In this document: piece after piece, positions 1 through 8,006 of the stretch
How positions within the stretch are numbered: the stretch's first letter is position 1
How the letters are laid out: every line of letters starts with the position of its first letter
NCBI GenBank assembly: GCA_020635535.1
Contig: JACJZP010000005.1
Span: 117,462 to 181,461 of the forward strand
Length of the DNA stretch: 64,000 nucleotides
Direction of reading: 5' to 3'
Source of the DNA: Flavobacteriales bacterium
Lineage (GTDB): Bacteria; Bacteroidota; Bacteroidia; UBA10329
Notes under the pieces: model-generated
Seen by the model: only the letters and a program-made list of their open reading frames with translations
Databases searched by the model: none
What the model was told of the DNA's origin: nothing
Position numbers and translations under genes: made by a program

Positions 1-196
1 GCAGAAACACCTTGCCTTTGTCTTTCTCGGTTAGAAACTCAGAAAGCCTATAAACAAAACCCTCTTGTCCAGTGGTTGGCTTGAACGGAAGTTCGGCAAT
101 TAACTGGTCATATGCAGTTTTGGCAGTTTCCAATTGGTCGGCAAAATCAATGGGTTTGAAGGAACGAAATTTCCCGCTGTCGAAGTAGGTTGTTGT
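1..196 (-). CDS. Partial ORF fragment at left edge, unidentified
   Basis: The minus strand is open for about 65 codons from position 196 to the window edge. The translation looks protein-like, with alternating charged and hydrophobic residues and phrases such as YFDSGKFRSF and QEGFVYRLSEFL. It has no in-frame ATG. A TGA at 199-197 closes the frame just upstream, and the ATG at 200-198 lies in another frame that stops after 17 codons. The only in-frame alternative start is a TTG at 133-131. It may be the interior of a gene cut by a frameshift, a decayed remnant, or a gene with an unusual start. I do not recognise the family. Confidence 0.3.
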
Positions 197-243
197 TCAT
201 CGGAAAGTTAAAACCATAAAATATGTCTCGCGTAAGATGAAAT

Positions 244-1134
244 ATGAATCAGCAAATCGGAAAATTGATGAGGGCATGTGGAGTGTTTATTTCGATACTG
301 AGTTTCATTTCAGGTGTTTCAGCTCAGAATGTGGGGATTGGCATTGACTCCTTTACACCTGATGGCAGTGCTATTCTGGAGTTGAGAAGCACCACTTCCG
401 GTCTCCTTTTGCCAAGAATGACGCAGGAGGAACGTGATCTGATCTCAAGTCCTGCTCTTGGTCTTATGGTCTTCCAGAAAGACAATTCACGGGGGTTCTA
501 TTACTATGATGGCTCAATGTGGCAAACATTCGGGGCATCAGACAATTTTGGGGATCACATTGCTCAAGAGAACATTGAGCTTGCGGGTTATTGGTTGAGC
601 AATGATGGGGATGATGAGGGAATTCATGTTTCAAACAATGGTAATGTTGGAATTGGAGTTGCGAATCCAACGGCCCAATTCCAGACGAGTGGAGTGGTGG
701 TACATGAGAGCTTGGCGGGAAGTGGAACAAGAATGGTAGTGGTGGATGAAGACGGAACCTTATCTACACAGTCCATTCCTTCTGTTGTACCTACTTCGAG
801 AAGTTCATCAACAGGTCATTCCATTAATTCGGCATCGTATTCTGGAGGCAACAGTGTTCTAAATGATATAACATTGGAGGATATTCCGGCCGGGACATAC
901 CTTGTTCAGTATAGTTTGGTGTTTTCAGGCAATTCTGAAGGCTCTTTCATTGTGCAAGCTGGAGGTTCAAACGTAGCTGTTTCTGAACGGGCGGAGGCAA
1001 CGGGAAATGTAAGTGGTATGGCAGTGGTAACTTTAGGTTCCACTGGTGACATTCGGTTACTTGGTAGAAAAACAACTGGAGGCTCCGGTTTTACCGTAAC
1101 GCACAGAACTTTAACAGCTGTGGCCACTAATTGA
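244..1134 (+). CDS. Secreted surface protein with tail-fibre-like N-terminal module
   Basis: This is a 296-residue exported protein. A signal peptide ends near FISGVSAQ (about residue 28). It is followed by a module common in Bacteroidota surface proteins: NVGIG, then SAILEL, then a GLLLPRMT..ER...I.SPA.GLMVF stretch, then YYYDGSMWQ. A second NVGIGV.NPTA segment lies near residue 135. The C-terminal 110 residues (about 185-296) look like a beta-sandwich (DIPAGTYLVQYSLVF) resembling the end of the collagen-like protein at 13840. I expect a trimeric, cell-surface role. The substrate or partner is unknown. An alternative start lies 8 codons downstream (MRACGVF). The fold call is inference; the secretion call is firmer. 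Confidence 0.6.
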   Translation: MNQQIGKLMRACGVFISILSFISGVSAQNVGIGIDSFTPDGSAILELRSTTSGLLLPRMTQEERDLISSPALGLMVFQKDNSRGFYYYDGSMWQTFGASDNFGDHIAQENIELAGYWLSNDGDDEGIHVSNNGNVGIGVANPTAQFQTSGVVVHESLAGSGTRMVVVDEDGTLSTQSIPSVVPTSRSSSTGHSINSASYSGGNSVLNDITLEDIPAGTYLVQYSLVFSGNSEGSFIVQAGGSNVAVSERAEATGNVSGMAVVTLGSTGDIRLLGRKTTGGSGFTVTHRTLTAVATN

Positions 1135-1172
1135 TTCGGTATTGATCGGCCTTTAGTATTTTCATATCCGCC

Positions 1173-1409
1173 ATGTGGATAGAGAAAGATGACCAGTTGA
1201 TCGGAACGTTTGAGTTCAACGACTTTATCGAAGCTTTTGCATTCATGACAGAGGTTGCAATGGTTGCCGAAAAGTTGAATCATCATCCTAATTGGACCAA
1301 CGTGTACAATAAAGTTGAAATCCGTTTGAGTACACACGATGCAGGAAATGTGGTTACTACCAAAGACCGCGAGCTGGCGTCAATCATAGAAAGTATTTAC
1401 CACAGATGA
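1173..1409 (+). CDS. Pterin-4a-carbinolamine dehydratase
   Basis: This 78-residue protein matches the 4a-hydroxytetrahydrobiopterin dehydratase (PCD/DCoH) family, which recycles the carbinolamine made by aromatic amino-acid hydroxylases. The diagnostic core is present: EKLNHHPNW at about 34-41 (paired catalytic histidines 37-38), then V.NKVEIRLSTHDAG (THD at 54-56), then T.KD.ELA. It is slightly shorter at the N terminus than the usual 90-110 residues. It is cytosolic and overlaps the next gene by four bases (ATGA), suggesting translational coupling. No aromatic hydroxylase is seen nearby, so its partner is elsewhere or its role is different. Confidence 0.88.
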   Translation: MWIEKDDQLIGTFEFNDFIEAFAFMTEVAMVAEKLNHHPNWTNVYNKVEIRLSTHDAGNVVTTKDRELASIIESIYHR

Positions 1410-1828
1410 ATTGGGGATTGGTATTCAAGATTGCCAATCTATCGGTAATACCAGGTTGGCTTTTGCTGGTCTTTTTACCACAGAGCAGAGTGACCAAGGC
1501 TTTTGTACATGGGTATGTTTACCCGGTTGTTCTAAGTATGTTTTACCTATTCATGTTGGTCACATCATTTGGAGGGGAAGGAGGAATGGATACTCTGCAA
1601 AATCTCAAAGCATCATTTCAAAGAGATGAAGTCCTGATTCTTGGTTGGGTTCATTACCTGGTATTCGATCTTTTCATCGGTGCTTGGATAACCAGAGATG
1701 CACATCAAAACAGAATCAAGCATTTTGCCATTGTTCCATTGCTGGTTCTAACGCTTTTCGCAGGACCTGTAGGTCTACTTTCGTACTTGACCATTCGGGC
1801 AATTCAGGTCAAAAGGTTCACGTTATGA
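1406..1828 (+). CDS. ABA4-like (DUF4281) family membrane protein
   Basis: This 140-residue integral membrane protein has about four transmembrane segments (around residues 5-25, 35-53, 78-95 and 108-130). The opening FKIANLSVIPGWLLLVFLP and the later DLFIGAWITRDAH and GPVGLLSYL are characteristic of the ABA4-like family (DUF4281). That family is named after the plant protein needed for neoxanthin synthesis; bacterial members have no settled function. The start overlaps the stop of the pterin dehydratase gene by four bases, so the two are probably co-translated. A carotenoid role here would be speculation, since no carotenoid genes are in the window. Confidence 0.75.
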   Translation: MNWGLVFKIANLSVIPGWLLLVFLPQSRVTKAFVHGYVYPVVLSMFYLFMLVTSFGGEGGMDTLQNLKASFQRDEVLILGWVHYLVFDLFIGAWITRDAHQNRIKHFAIVPLLVLTLFAGPVGLLSYLTIRAIQVKRFTL

Positions 1829-1897
1829 ACAGTTGAAACTGTTAGTAAGCGTGCCTTTTTGTTAAAAACACGCGTCAAAACGCCCTTGCTAATAGGC

Positions 1898-1905
1898 TAA
1901 TTTTG
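1898..1905 (+). promoter_or_regulatory. Candidate -7 element (TAATTTTG) for parAB
   Basis: TAATTTTG matches the Bacteroidota primary sigma factor -7 consensus TAnnTTTG and lies 22 bases before the parA start. No TTG with 19-21 base spacing is visible upstream, so this is only a half-match. Confidence 0.35.
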
Positions 1906-1927
1906 TATCCAGAAAAAAGAGGAATAG

Positions 1928-2728
1928 ATGAGTAAGATCATAGCTATAGCTAATCAGAAAGGAGGGGTGGGGAAAACCACAACGGCCATCAATTTGGCGG
2001 CCAGTTTGGCGGTACTGGAATACAAGGTTCTGTTGGTAGATGCCGATCCACAGGCCAATTCAACATCTGGTGTTGGGTTTGACCCACGGAATATCAAAAC
2101 CAGCGTTTACGAATGCATTATTGGTGAGGCGGAACCGAAGGATATAATTCTGCACACCGAAACACCGAATTTGGACGTGTTGCCAGCACACATTGATCTG
2201 GTAGGTGCCGAGATTGAAATGATCAATCTTCCTAACCGTGAGATGATGGTGAAGATGGTGCTGAACAAGGTGAAGAACAGCTACGATTTTATTATCATCG
2301 ATTGTTCACCATCGCTTGGTTTGATCACCGTGAATTGCCTCACAGCAGCTGATAGCGTGCTGATTCCAATCCAGTGCGAGTATTTTGCTTTGGAGGGTTT
2401 GGGCAAGCTTCTGAATACCATCAAGATCGTGCAGGCAAGATTGAACCCCGATCTGGAGATGGAAGGCTTGTTGTTGACGATGTATGACCAGCGTCTGAGA
2501 TTGGCCAATCAGGTGGTAGAAGAGGTGAAAATGCACTTCCAGCAGTTGGTTTTCGATACCATCATTGCACGTAATACCAAGCTGGGTGAAGCACCGAGTC
2601 ATGGTAAGACAATAATCATGCACGATGCAGCGTCAAAAGGAGCTAACAACTACCTGAATTTGGCACGCGAGATTCTGCAGAAAAATGGCATGACCAGACT
2701 GAAGGAGAGTGAGAAAATATTAGGTTGA
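1928..2728 (+). CDS. parA: Chromosome partitioning ATPase ParA/Soj
   Basis: This 266-residue cytosolic ATPase drives segregation of replication origins together with ParB and parS. A deviant Walker A motif KGGVGKTT is at residues 11-18. The DADPQANS box (about 39-46) and DFIIIDCSPSLG (Walker B region) follow, and the C-terminal RNTKLGEAPSHGK segment is typical of Soj-type chromosomal ParA. Length is normal. It directly precedes parB, with a one-base TGATG overlap. The parA-parB-DUF5683-dapB-lepB order is, to my knowledge, common in Flavobacteriia, which supports the chromosomal rather than plasmid version. Confidence 0.96.
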   Translation: MSKIIAIANQKGGVGKTTTAINLAASLAVLEYKVLLVDADPQANSTSGVGFDPRNIKTSVYECIIGEAEPKDIILHTETPNLDVLPAHIDLVGAEIEMINLPNREMMVKMVLNKVKNSYDFIIIDCSPSLGLITVNCLTAADSVLIPIQCEYFALEGLGKLLNTIKIVQARLNPDLEMEGLLLTMYDQRLRLANQVVEEVKMHFQQLVFDTIIARNTKLGEAPSHGKTIIMHDAASKGANNYLNLAREILQKNGMTRLKESEKILG

Positions 2729-3609
2729 TGGCGAAGAAAAGTGCATTGGGCAGAGGTCTCGGAGCCCTGTTGGATAATCCTGCTTCAGAAACCGTTTCCA
2801 AGACGGTTATTGAGTCTGATGGAACCACTGGCTCTATCAACGAAATCTTAATTGAGCAGATTGAAACGAACCCGTTTCAGCCTCGGTCAAGATTCGATCA
2901 AGAGAAGTTGGATGAGCTGGCTGCCTCTATCAGCCAGTTGGGAATCATTCAACCGCTGACGCTCAGACAGTTAAAGCCCAACAAGTATCAGCTTATTTCT
3001 GGAGAGCGGAGATTCCGCGCTTCTCAGTTGGCCGGATTGAAATCGGTACCTGCTTACGTTCGTGTGGCCAATGATCAGGAAATGCTGGAGATGGCTTTAG
3101 TTGAGAACATTCAGCGCGATGATCTTGATGCCATTGAAGTTGCCATTTCCTACCAGCGGTTGATTGAAGAATGTGACCTGACACAGGAAAAATTGGGAGA
3201 GAGAGTTGGTAAGAACCGCTCAACCATTACCAATTATCTGCGGTTATTGAAATTGCCACCTCAGATTCAAAAGGCCATTATGGATAAGGTGCTTACCATG
3301 GGTCATGCTCGGGCAATCATCAATATTGATGATGAGGCGCAGCAATTGGAACTCTTCAAGCAGATCATTAAAGATGGTCTTTCGGTACGAGCCACTGAGC
3401 AGGCTTCAAAATCAGTTAAGAATCGGAAGATTTCAAGTTCTAAGGAGTTGCCCATAGAGTACAAACGTATTCAAGACAATATCAAAGATCAGTTGAACGC
3501 GGAGGTTGGCCTGAAGGTCAATGCCAAAGGAAAAGGAACAATTTCCATAGCCTTTGACAATGAAAAGGAGTTGAAGCGCGTTCTCTCCATCCTCGACCTT
3601 TGGCCGTAA
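2728..3609 (+). CDS. parB: Chromosome partitioning protein ParB
   Basis: This is a 293-residue ParB/Spo0J-family CTPase and DNA-binding clamp that loads at parS sites and is moved by ParA. The N terminus KKSALGRGLGALL is the usual ParA-stimulating segment. The IETNPFQPR stretch, GERRFRA box (CTP/DNA clamp), ENIQRDDLDAIEVA and the helix-turn-helix (LTQEKLGERVGKNRSTITNYLRLLKLP) follow in order, then a C-terminal dimerisation region. I start at the ATG at 2728, which overlaps the parA stop by one base, rather than the TTG immediately before it. No clear parS palindrome is seen in the window. Confidence 0.95.
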   Translation: MAKKSALGRGLGALLDNPASETVSKTVIESDGTTGSINEILIEQIETNPFQPRSRFDQEKLDELAASISQLGIIQPLTLRQLKPNKYQLISGERRFRASQLAGLKSVPAYVRVANDQEMLEMALVENIQRDDLDAIEVAISYQRLIEECDLTQEKLGERVGKNRSTITNYLRLLKLPPQIQKAIMDKVLTMGHARAIINIDDEAQQLELFKQIIKDGLSVRATEQASKSVKNRKISSSKELPIEYKRIQDNIKDQLNAEVGLKVNAKGKGTISIAFDNEKELKRVLSILDLWP

Positions 3610-3621
3610 GACGTTAAACTT

Positions 3622-4206
3622 TTGTTACGAATCAAGACATGTGCGTTTCTGCTGCTGTTCATCGCAGCACAACATGTCTTTGGCCAAAAGAAGGCAGAAC
3701 CAGTGGTCAAATCATCAACCGATACAACAGAAACGGTTGTCAAGAAGAAAAAGCATTCGCCATTCAGGGCCACAATAATGAGTGCGGCTCTGCCAGGATT
3801 AGGGCAGGTTTATAATGGAAAATGGTGGAAGGTCCCTATTATCTATGGAGGCTTTGGAGGTCTGATATACAGCTCGGTTTTCAATGATCTGAAGTGCAGA
3901 ACGTATCGCGATGCGTACTTGATACGGATTGATGATGACCCGAATACGACCGATCAATTTGAGGGGAGATACTCCGATGCCAACCTGAGGGAGTTGGTGG
4001 ACTTTTACCAGCGTAATCGTGATCTTTCGCTCATCTTTACGGGAGTTCTTTATGCGCTGAATATCATTGATGCCAGCGTTGATGCTCACCTTAAGGATTT
4101 TGATGTAAGTGACGACCTTACGCTGAAGGTAAGACCGACCATGCAACCAGTGGGTCCAGCCATGATGCCAACGCCAGCCGTGGCCCTCACCCTCAGACTC
4201 AGATAA
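3622..4206 (+). CDS. DUF5683 domain membrane protein
   Basis: This 194-residue protein has a signal-peptide or anchor-like N terminus (CAFLLLFIAAQHVFGQ), a lysine-rich linker, and the DUF5683 signature S.LPGLGQVYNGKWWK, followed by a hydrophobic segment (PIIYGGFGGLIYSSV) and, further on, an NIIDASVDAHL motif. Function is unknown; the family is found next to parAB and dapB in many Bacteroidota. The start is a TTG at 3622: no ATG is available before residue 53, and the upstream in-frame codon is the parB stop. It lies 12 bases after parB, so it is probably in the same operon. Confidence 0.8.
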   Translation: MLRIKTCAFLLLFIAAQHVFGQKKAEPVVKSSTDTTETVVKKKKHSPFRATIMSAALPGLGQVYNGKWWKVPIIYGGFGGLIYSSVFNDLKCRTYRDAYLIRIDDDPNTTDQFEGRYSDANLRELVDFYQRNRDLSLIFTGVLYALNIIDASVDAHLKDFDVSDDLTLKVRPTMQPVGPAMMPTPAVALTLRLR

Positions 4207-4211
4207 AAGGC

Positions 4212-4219
4212 TAATTTTG
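4212..4219 (+). promoter_or_regulatory. Candidate -7 element (TAATTTTG) before dapB
   Basis: TAATTTTG, identical to the element before parA including the preceding GGC, lies 23 bases before dapB. It suggests dapB may also have its own promoter inside the parAB operon. No convincing -33 TTG is seen. Confidence 0.35.
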
Positions 4220-4242
4220 CCTCAGACCTACAAGATTCGAAG

Positions 4243-4983
4243 ATGAAAATTGCCCTTTCTGGTTATGGTAAGATGGGTAAGGAGATTGAGAAGATCGCCT
4301 TGGAAAGAGGGCACGAGATTGTCGTCAAATTCAATGACCCAAACGATTGGGTCGGCAAGGAAAAAGAACTTGCTGAAGCCGATGTGGCCATCGAATTTTC
4401 CATGCCTCACAGCGTTGTGAGCAACATCTTCAAATGTTTTGATGCAAATGTTCCTGTGGTGGTCGGAACAACAGGTTGGTTCGGGCAGTTGGAACATGTG
4501 AAAGACGTTTGTCACGAGCACAATCGCTCCATTCTTTACGCATCCAATTTCAGTATCGGGGTAAACCTCTTCTTTGAAGTGAATAAGGTGTTGGCCAAGC
4601 TCATGAACGATCATGAGGAGTATTCAGTCACGGTTGAGGAAACACACCACACTGCCAAGTTGGATTCTCCCAGCGGAACAGCCATCAAATTGGCCAATGA
4701 CATTATCGACAATCTCGACCGCAAGAATCTCTGGGTGAATGAGAAAACCGACAAGGACTACGAGTTGGAAATTGTCTCTCACAGAGTGGAGAATGTGCCT
4801 GGGACTCACGTGGTCAAGTACGAGTCGGACATTGACGATATTGAGATAGTACACACGGCCAAGAGCCGAGTTGGTTTTGCCAAAGGTGCCGTTGTTGCTG
4901 CCGAGTGGCTCACAGATAAAAAAGGTGTTTACACCATGAGCGACCTCTTAAAGGATGTTAAGTTCGAAGGCTTCGCTAAATAA
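4243..4983 (+). CDS. dapB: 4-hydroxy-tetrahydrodipicolinate reductase DapB
   Basis: This enzyme reduces 4-hydroxy-tetrahydrodipicolinate to tetrahydrodipicolinate with NAD(P)H in lysine and diaminopimelate synthesis. At 246 residues it is somewhat shorter than the E. coli enzyme. Visible motifs are the nucleotide-binding GYGKMG at 7-12, VVGTTGW, ASNFSIGVN, the catalytic EETHHTAKLDSPSGTA segment, and the C-terminal RVGFAKGAVVAAEWL. It is cytosolic. It sits between DUF5683 and lepB, in the same direction, with 27 bases to lepB. Confidence 0.96.
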   Translation: MKIALSGYGKMGKEIEKIALERGHEIVVKFNDPNDWVGKEKELAEADVAIEFSMPHSVVSNIFKCFDANVPVVVGTTGWFGQLEHVKDVCHEHNRSILYASNFSIGVNLFFEVNKVLAKLMNDHEEYSVTVEETHHTAKLDSPSGTAIKLANDIIDNLDRKNLWVNEKTDKDYELEIVSHRVENVPGTHVVKYESDIDDIEIVHTAKSRVGFAKGAVVAAEWLTDKKGVYTMSDLLKDVKFEGFAK

Positions 4984-5010
4984 ATTCACTTTAGATCGGT
5001 TACTTCGGGT

Positions 5011-6147
5011 ATGAATTGGAAATTTTGGAAGAAGGATAAGCCTGCGAAAAAGAAAAAAGGCTTTGTTAGAGAATGGGTTGATGCCATTGTATTTGCCGTT
5101 ATCGCGGCCACAATCATCAGGTTGTTTCTGATTGAAGCCTATACAATTCCTACCTCATCTATGGAAAAGTCGCTGCTTATTGGCGATTTCCTGTTTGTGA
5201 GCAAGGTGAGTTACGGACCGCGGATTCCGATGACACCTTTGGCTTTTCCGTTTGCGCATCACACACTTCCTGGCACCAACAGCAAAGCCTATTTGGAGTG
5301 GATCAAGTTGCCGTATTACCGGTTACCCGGTTTCGGAGATATCGAGAACAATGATGTGGTGGTCTTCAATTATCCGATGGAATCGGATGCTCCATTTAAC
5401 CGACCGGTTGATAAAAGGGAGAACTACATTAAACGTTGCGTGGCCATTCCGGGAGATAAGCTGGAAGTAAAAGAAGGTGTGCTTTTCATTAACGATAAGG
5501 AAGCCGACAAGCCGGAAAAGATGCAGCATTCCTATAATGTGAAGACCAATGGAACAGGCTTCAATAAGCTAGTGCTCCGCAAGTTGGACATTACCGAAGG
5601 TGGAAGAACTTCCAATCTCGGAGATTTCTCGTTGACCATGACAGACGAGGCCAGAGACGAGGTAGAGAAATTGGCCAATGTTCAGGAAGTCAAAGCCTCC
5701 CTTGCAGAACCAGGGGCCTATGCAGAGTATATTTTTCCGAATTCAGATCCGGGACTCCGATCAACCGCAGGTAAAAAATTCTTTTGGAACGTGGACAATT
5801 TCGGACCAATCACCATTCCGAAGAAAGGAGAAACCGTTCAACTCAATAAGGACAATCTTCCGATCTACGAGCGGTTGATCAAGGTTTACGAAGGAAATGA
5901 CCTGAAAATAGAGGAGAGCCAGATCTACATCAACGGAGTTGAAACAAGTGAGTACACCTTCAAGATGGATTACTACTTCATGATGGGCGATAACCGACAC
6001 AACTCTGCCGACAGTCGTTTTTGGGGATTTGTACCTGAAGACCATATTGTTGGAAAGGCTGTGTTCATCTGGTTGTCCATTGATAAGAATGCAACGAAAC
6101 TCTCGGAAAGAATCCGTTGGAGAAGGATGTTCAGTCTGATTGATTGA
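5011..6147 (+). CDS. lepB: Signal peptidase I LepB
   Basis: This is a 378-residue type I signal peptidase, anchored by one N-terminal transmembrane helix (about 24-43), which cleaves Sec and Tat signal peptides. The catalytic serine is in TIPTSSM (Ser50, before Met51) and the general-base lysine in NYIKRCVAIPGD (Lys141). The C-terminal box GDNRHNSADSRFWG is intact. The protein is long because about 150 extra residues lie between the lysine box and the last box, an arrangement often seen in Bacteroidota. It must serve the many exported proteins in this window. Confidence 0.95.
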   Translation: MNWKFWKKDKPAKKKKGFVREWVDAIVFAVIAATIIRLFLIEAYTIPTSSMEKSLLIGDFLFVSKVSYGPRIPMTPLAFPFAHHTLPGTNSKAYLEWIKLPYYRLPGFGDIENNDVVVFNYPMESDAPFNRPVDKRENYIKRCVAIPGDKLEVKEGVLFINDKEADKPEKMQHSYNVKTNGTGFNKLVLRKLDITEGGRTSNLGDFSLTMTDEARDEVEKLANVQEVKASLAEPGAYAEYIFPNSDPGLRSTAGKKFFWNVDNFGPITIPKKGETVQLNKDNLPIYERLIKVYEGNDLKIEESQIYINGVETSEYTFKMDYYFMMGDNRHNSADSRFWGFVPEDHIVGKAVFIWLSIDKNATKLSERIRWRRMFSLID

Positions 6148-6297
6148 TCTGATCAGTTGGCCCGAACCTTTCTTGTGCTCTTACGTTAGTCTCAAGTGGC
6201 TGCTTGTGCGGCCTTTCACAAGTTTTAAGAAATCCGATACTGATTGCGGCACCATTTTGGCGACTTTAGCGTTGGAAGTGTAGAATTGAACAAGAAG

Positions 6298-7977
6298 ATG
6301 ATGACCAGAAGATTTGTCACAGCTGTTGCGCTTATTGCAACAATAGCTGGAAACGCAGCTGCACAGCGAACCATAAAAGAGGAATACAAACTGAAGTTCG
6401 ATGATGTTCTCAATCTCATCGAAACCAAGTATGTGGACCATCCGGATTACACCGCGCTGGTTGATGAGGCCATTATCGGCATGGTGAAGGAACTTGATCC
6501 GCACAGCGAGTACATGACCGCTGAGGAGTATGAGCAGATGAATGAGCCGTTGAAGGGGAATTTTGAAGGGATCGGAGTGCAATTCAATATCATTAAAGAC
6601 ACCATTGCCGTGGTTTCGCCCATTTCAGGCGGGCCATCAGAAAAGCTGGGAATCCGCTCTGGTGATAAGATCGTGGAGATTGAAGACACCGTGGTTGCGG
6701 GCATTGGCATCACCAACCGAGATGTAATTGACAAGCTTCGTGGTGATAAAGGAACCAAGGTTCGCATCAAGATTTACAGAAGGGGAGTTAAGGAATTGAT
6801 TGCTTACACCATTGAGCGAGATAAGATTCCAATTTTCAGTGTAGATGCTTCGTACATGCTAACCGAAGACATTGGCTACATCAAGCTGAACCGTTTTGCT
6901 CAAACAACCATGGAGGAATTCTATGAGGCACTGGATGAGCTTGAGCCGCAGGGAATGCAGCATCTGGTACTCGATCTTCGTGGAAATTCAGGTGGTTACT
7001 TGAATACGGCTATTCAGCTTTCTGATGAGTTTTTAGCGGATAAGGAAATGATCGTTTACACGGAAGGGGTTTCCAACCCGAAACGCGACCATTTGGCCAC
7101 CAAGGAAGGCCGTTTTGAGAAAGGGAAATTGGTAGTGCTGATTGATGAAGGTTCTGCTTCTGCAAGCGAGATTGTTTCCGGGGCCATTCAGGATCATGAC
7201 CGAGGTCTTATCATTGGCCGAAGATCATTCGGTAAGGGATTGGTTCAGCGTCCGTTCAAACTGCGTGATGGCTCAACCCTGAAATTGACAACAGCCAGAT
7301 ACTACACGCCTGCTGGCCGATGTATTCAGCGTCCGTATGAAGAAGGAAATGATGAATACCGCAAGGAAAACCAGCGAAGAAGAGATCATGGAGAGTTCTT
7401 CAGCATGGACAGCGTAGAGGTAGATGAGGAGCAAAAATTCCTTACCGATAACAAGCGGGTTGTATATGGTGGCGGTGGAATATTACCAGATATATTCATT
7501 CCGCTTGACACGTCAGAGAATTCGAAATTCCTCACCAAACTGCTCAGCAACGGACTGTTCTATCAGTACATCAACGAGTATGTTGATGCCAATCGTGATG
7601 AGCTGAACAAGAAGTATCCAGATTACGAGACATTCGAAAGTAACTTCAATTTGGATGATGGTTTCATGAATGATTTCATTGAGTTCTCGAAGGGCGAGCT
7701 TTTCAAGAAATCCAAGGATGAAGAAGAGGGCGACAGCGCAACCCAAGAGGATGGGGAAGAAGTGAGTGAAACTGCTTCTGACGATGAAATGGTGAAAGAA
7801 GGATTGGAGGTTTCTGGTAAGATCATCCGTACCAGATTGAAAGCCCTTTTGGCAAGAACCCTTTGGCAAACAGAGGCATTCTACCGCGTTTTCAATGCGC
7901 AGGATGATGCTGTTAAAACGGCCATTGAATCTATAGACGACAAGACCTTTAGGAAAATGAAGTTGTCATACAACTAA
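6298..7977 (+). CDS. S41 family C-terminal processing protease
   Basis: This exported serine protease of the Prc/CtpA family is 559 residues long from the ATG at 6298. The frame is open upstream to a TTG at 6244, but the signal peptide (RRFVTAVALIATIAGNAAAQ) fits the ATG. It has a PDZ domain (about 80-170: GIGVQFNI, SGGPSEKLGIRSGDKIVEIED) and an S41 catalytic core with LVLDLRGNSGG, GSASASE (Ser about 288) and RRSFGKGLVQ (Lys about 313). An acidic linker (KDEEEGDSATQEDGEE) lies near residue 480. It is probably periplasmic, with a quality-control or tail-trimming role. A strong terminator follows. Confidence 0.93.
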   Translation: MMTRRFVTAVALIATIAGNAAAQRTIKEEYKLKFDDVLNLIETKYVDHPDYTALVDEAIIGMVKELDPHSEYMTAEEYEQMNEPLKGNFEGIGVQFNIIKDTIAVVSPISGGPSEKLGIRSGDKIVEIEDTVVAGIGITNRDVIDKLRGDKGTKVRIKIYRRGVKELIAYTIERDKIPIFSVDASYMLTEDIGYIKLNRFAQTTMEEFYEALDELEPQGMQHLVLDLRGNSGGYLNTAIQLSDEFLADKEMIVYTEGVSNPKRDHLATKEGRFEKGKLVVLIDEGSASASEIVSGAIQDHDRGLIIGRRSFGKGLVQRPFKLRDGSTLKLTTARYYTPAGRCIQRPYEEGNDEYRKENQRRRDHGEFFSMDSVEVDEEQKFLTDNKRVVYGGGGILPDIFIPLDTSENSKFLTKLLSNGLFYQYINEYVDANRDELNKKYPDYETFESNFNLDDGFMNDFIEFSKGELFKKSKDEEEGDSATQEDGEEVSETASDDEMVKEGLEVSGKIIRTRLKALLARTLWQTEAFYRVFNAQDDAVKTAIESIDDKTFRKMKLSYN

Positions 7978-7981
7978 TAGG

Positions 7982-8006
7982 AAGGCCCGATTATCGGGCC
8001 TTTTTT
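7982..8006 (+). terminator. Rho-independent terminator after S41 protease
   Basis: Perfect nine-base stem AAGGCCCGA / TCGGGCCTT with a three-base loop, followed by a run of T residues on the plus strand, five bases after the stop codon. Confidence 0.9.

Noticed and set aside
1856..1861. TTTTTG as the -33 element for parA
   Set aside because: It is 36 bases from the TAATTTTG element, far outside the usual 19-21 base spacing.
6244..6297. TTG start for a longer S41 protease
   Set aside because: The extra 18 residues would precede the signal peptide, and the ATG pair at 6298/6301 fits a normal signal sequence.
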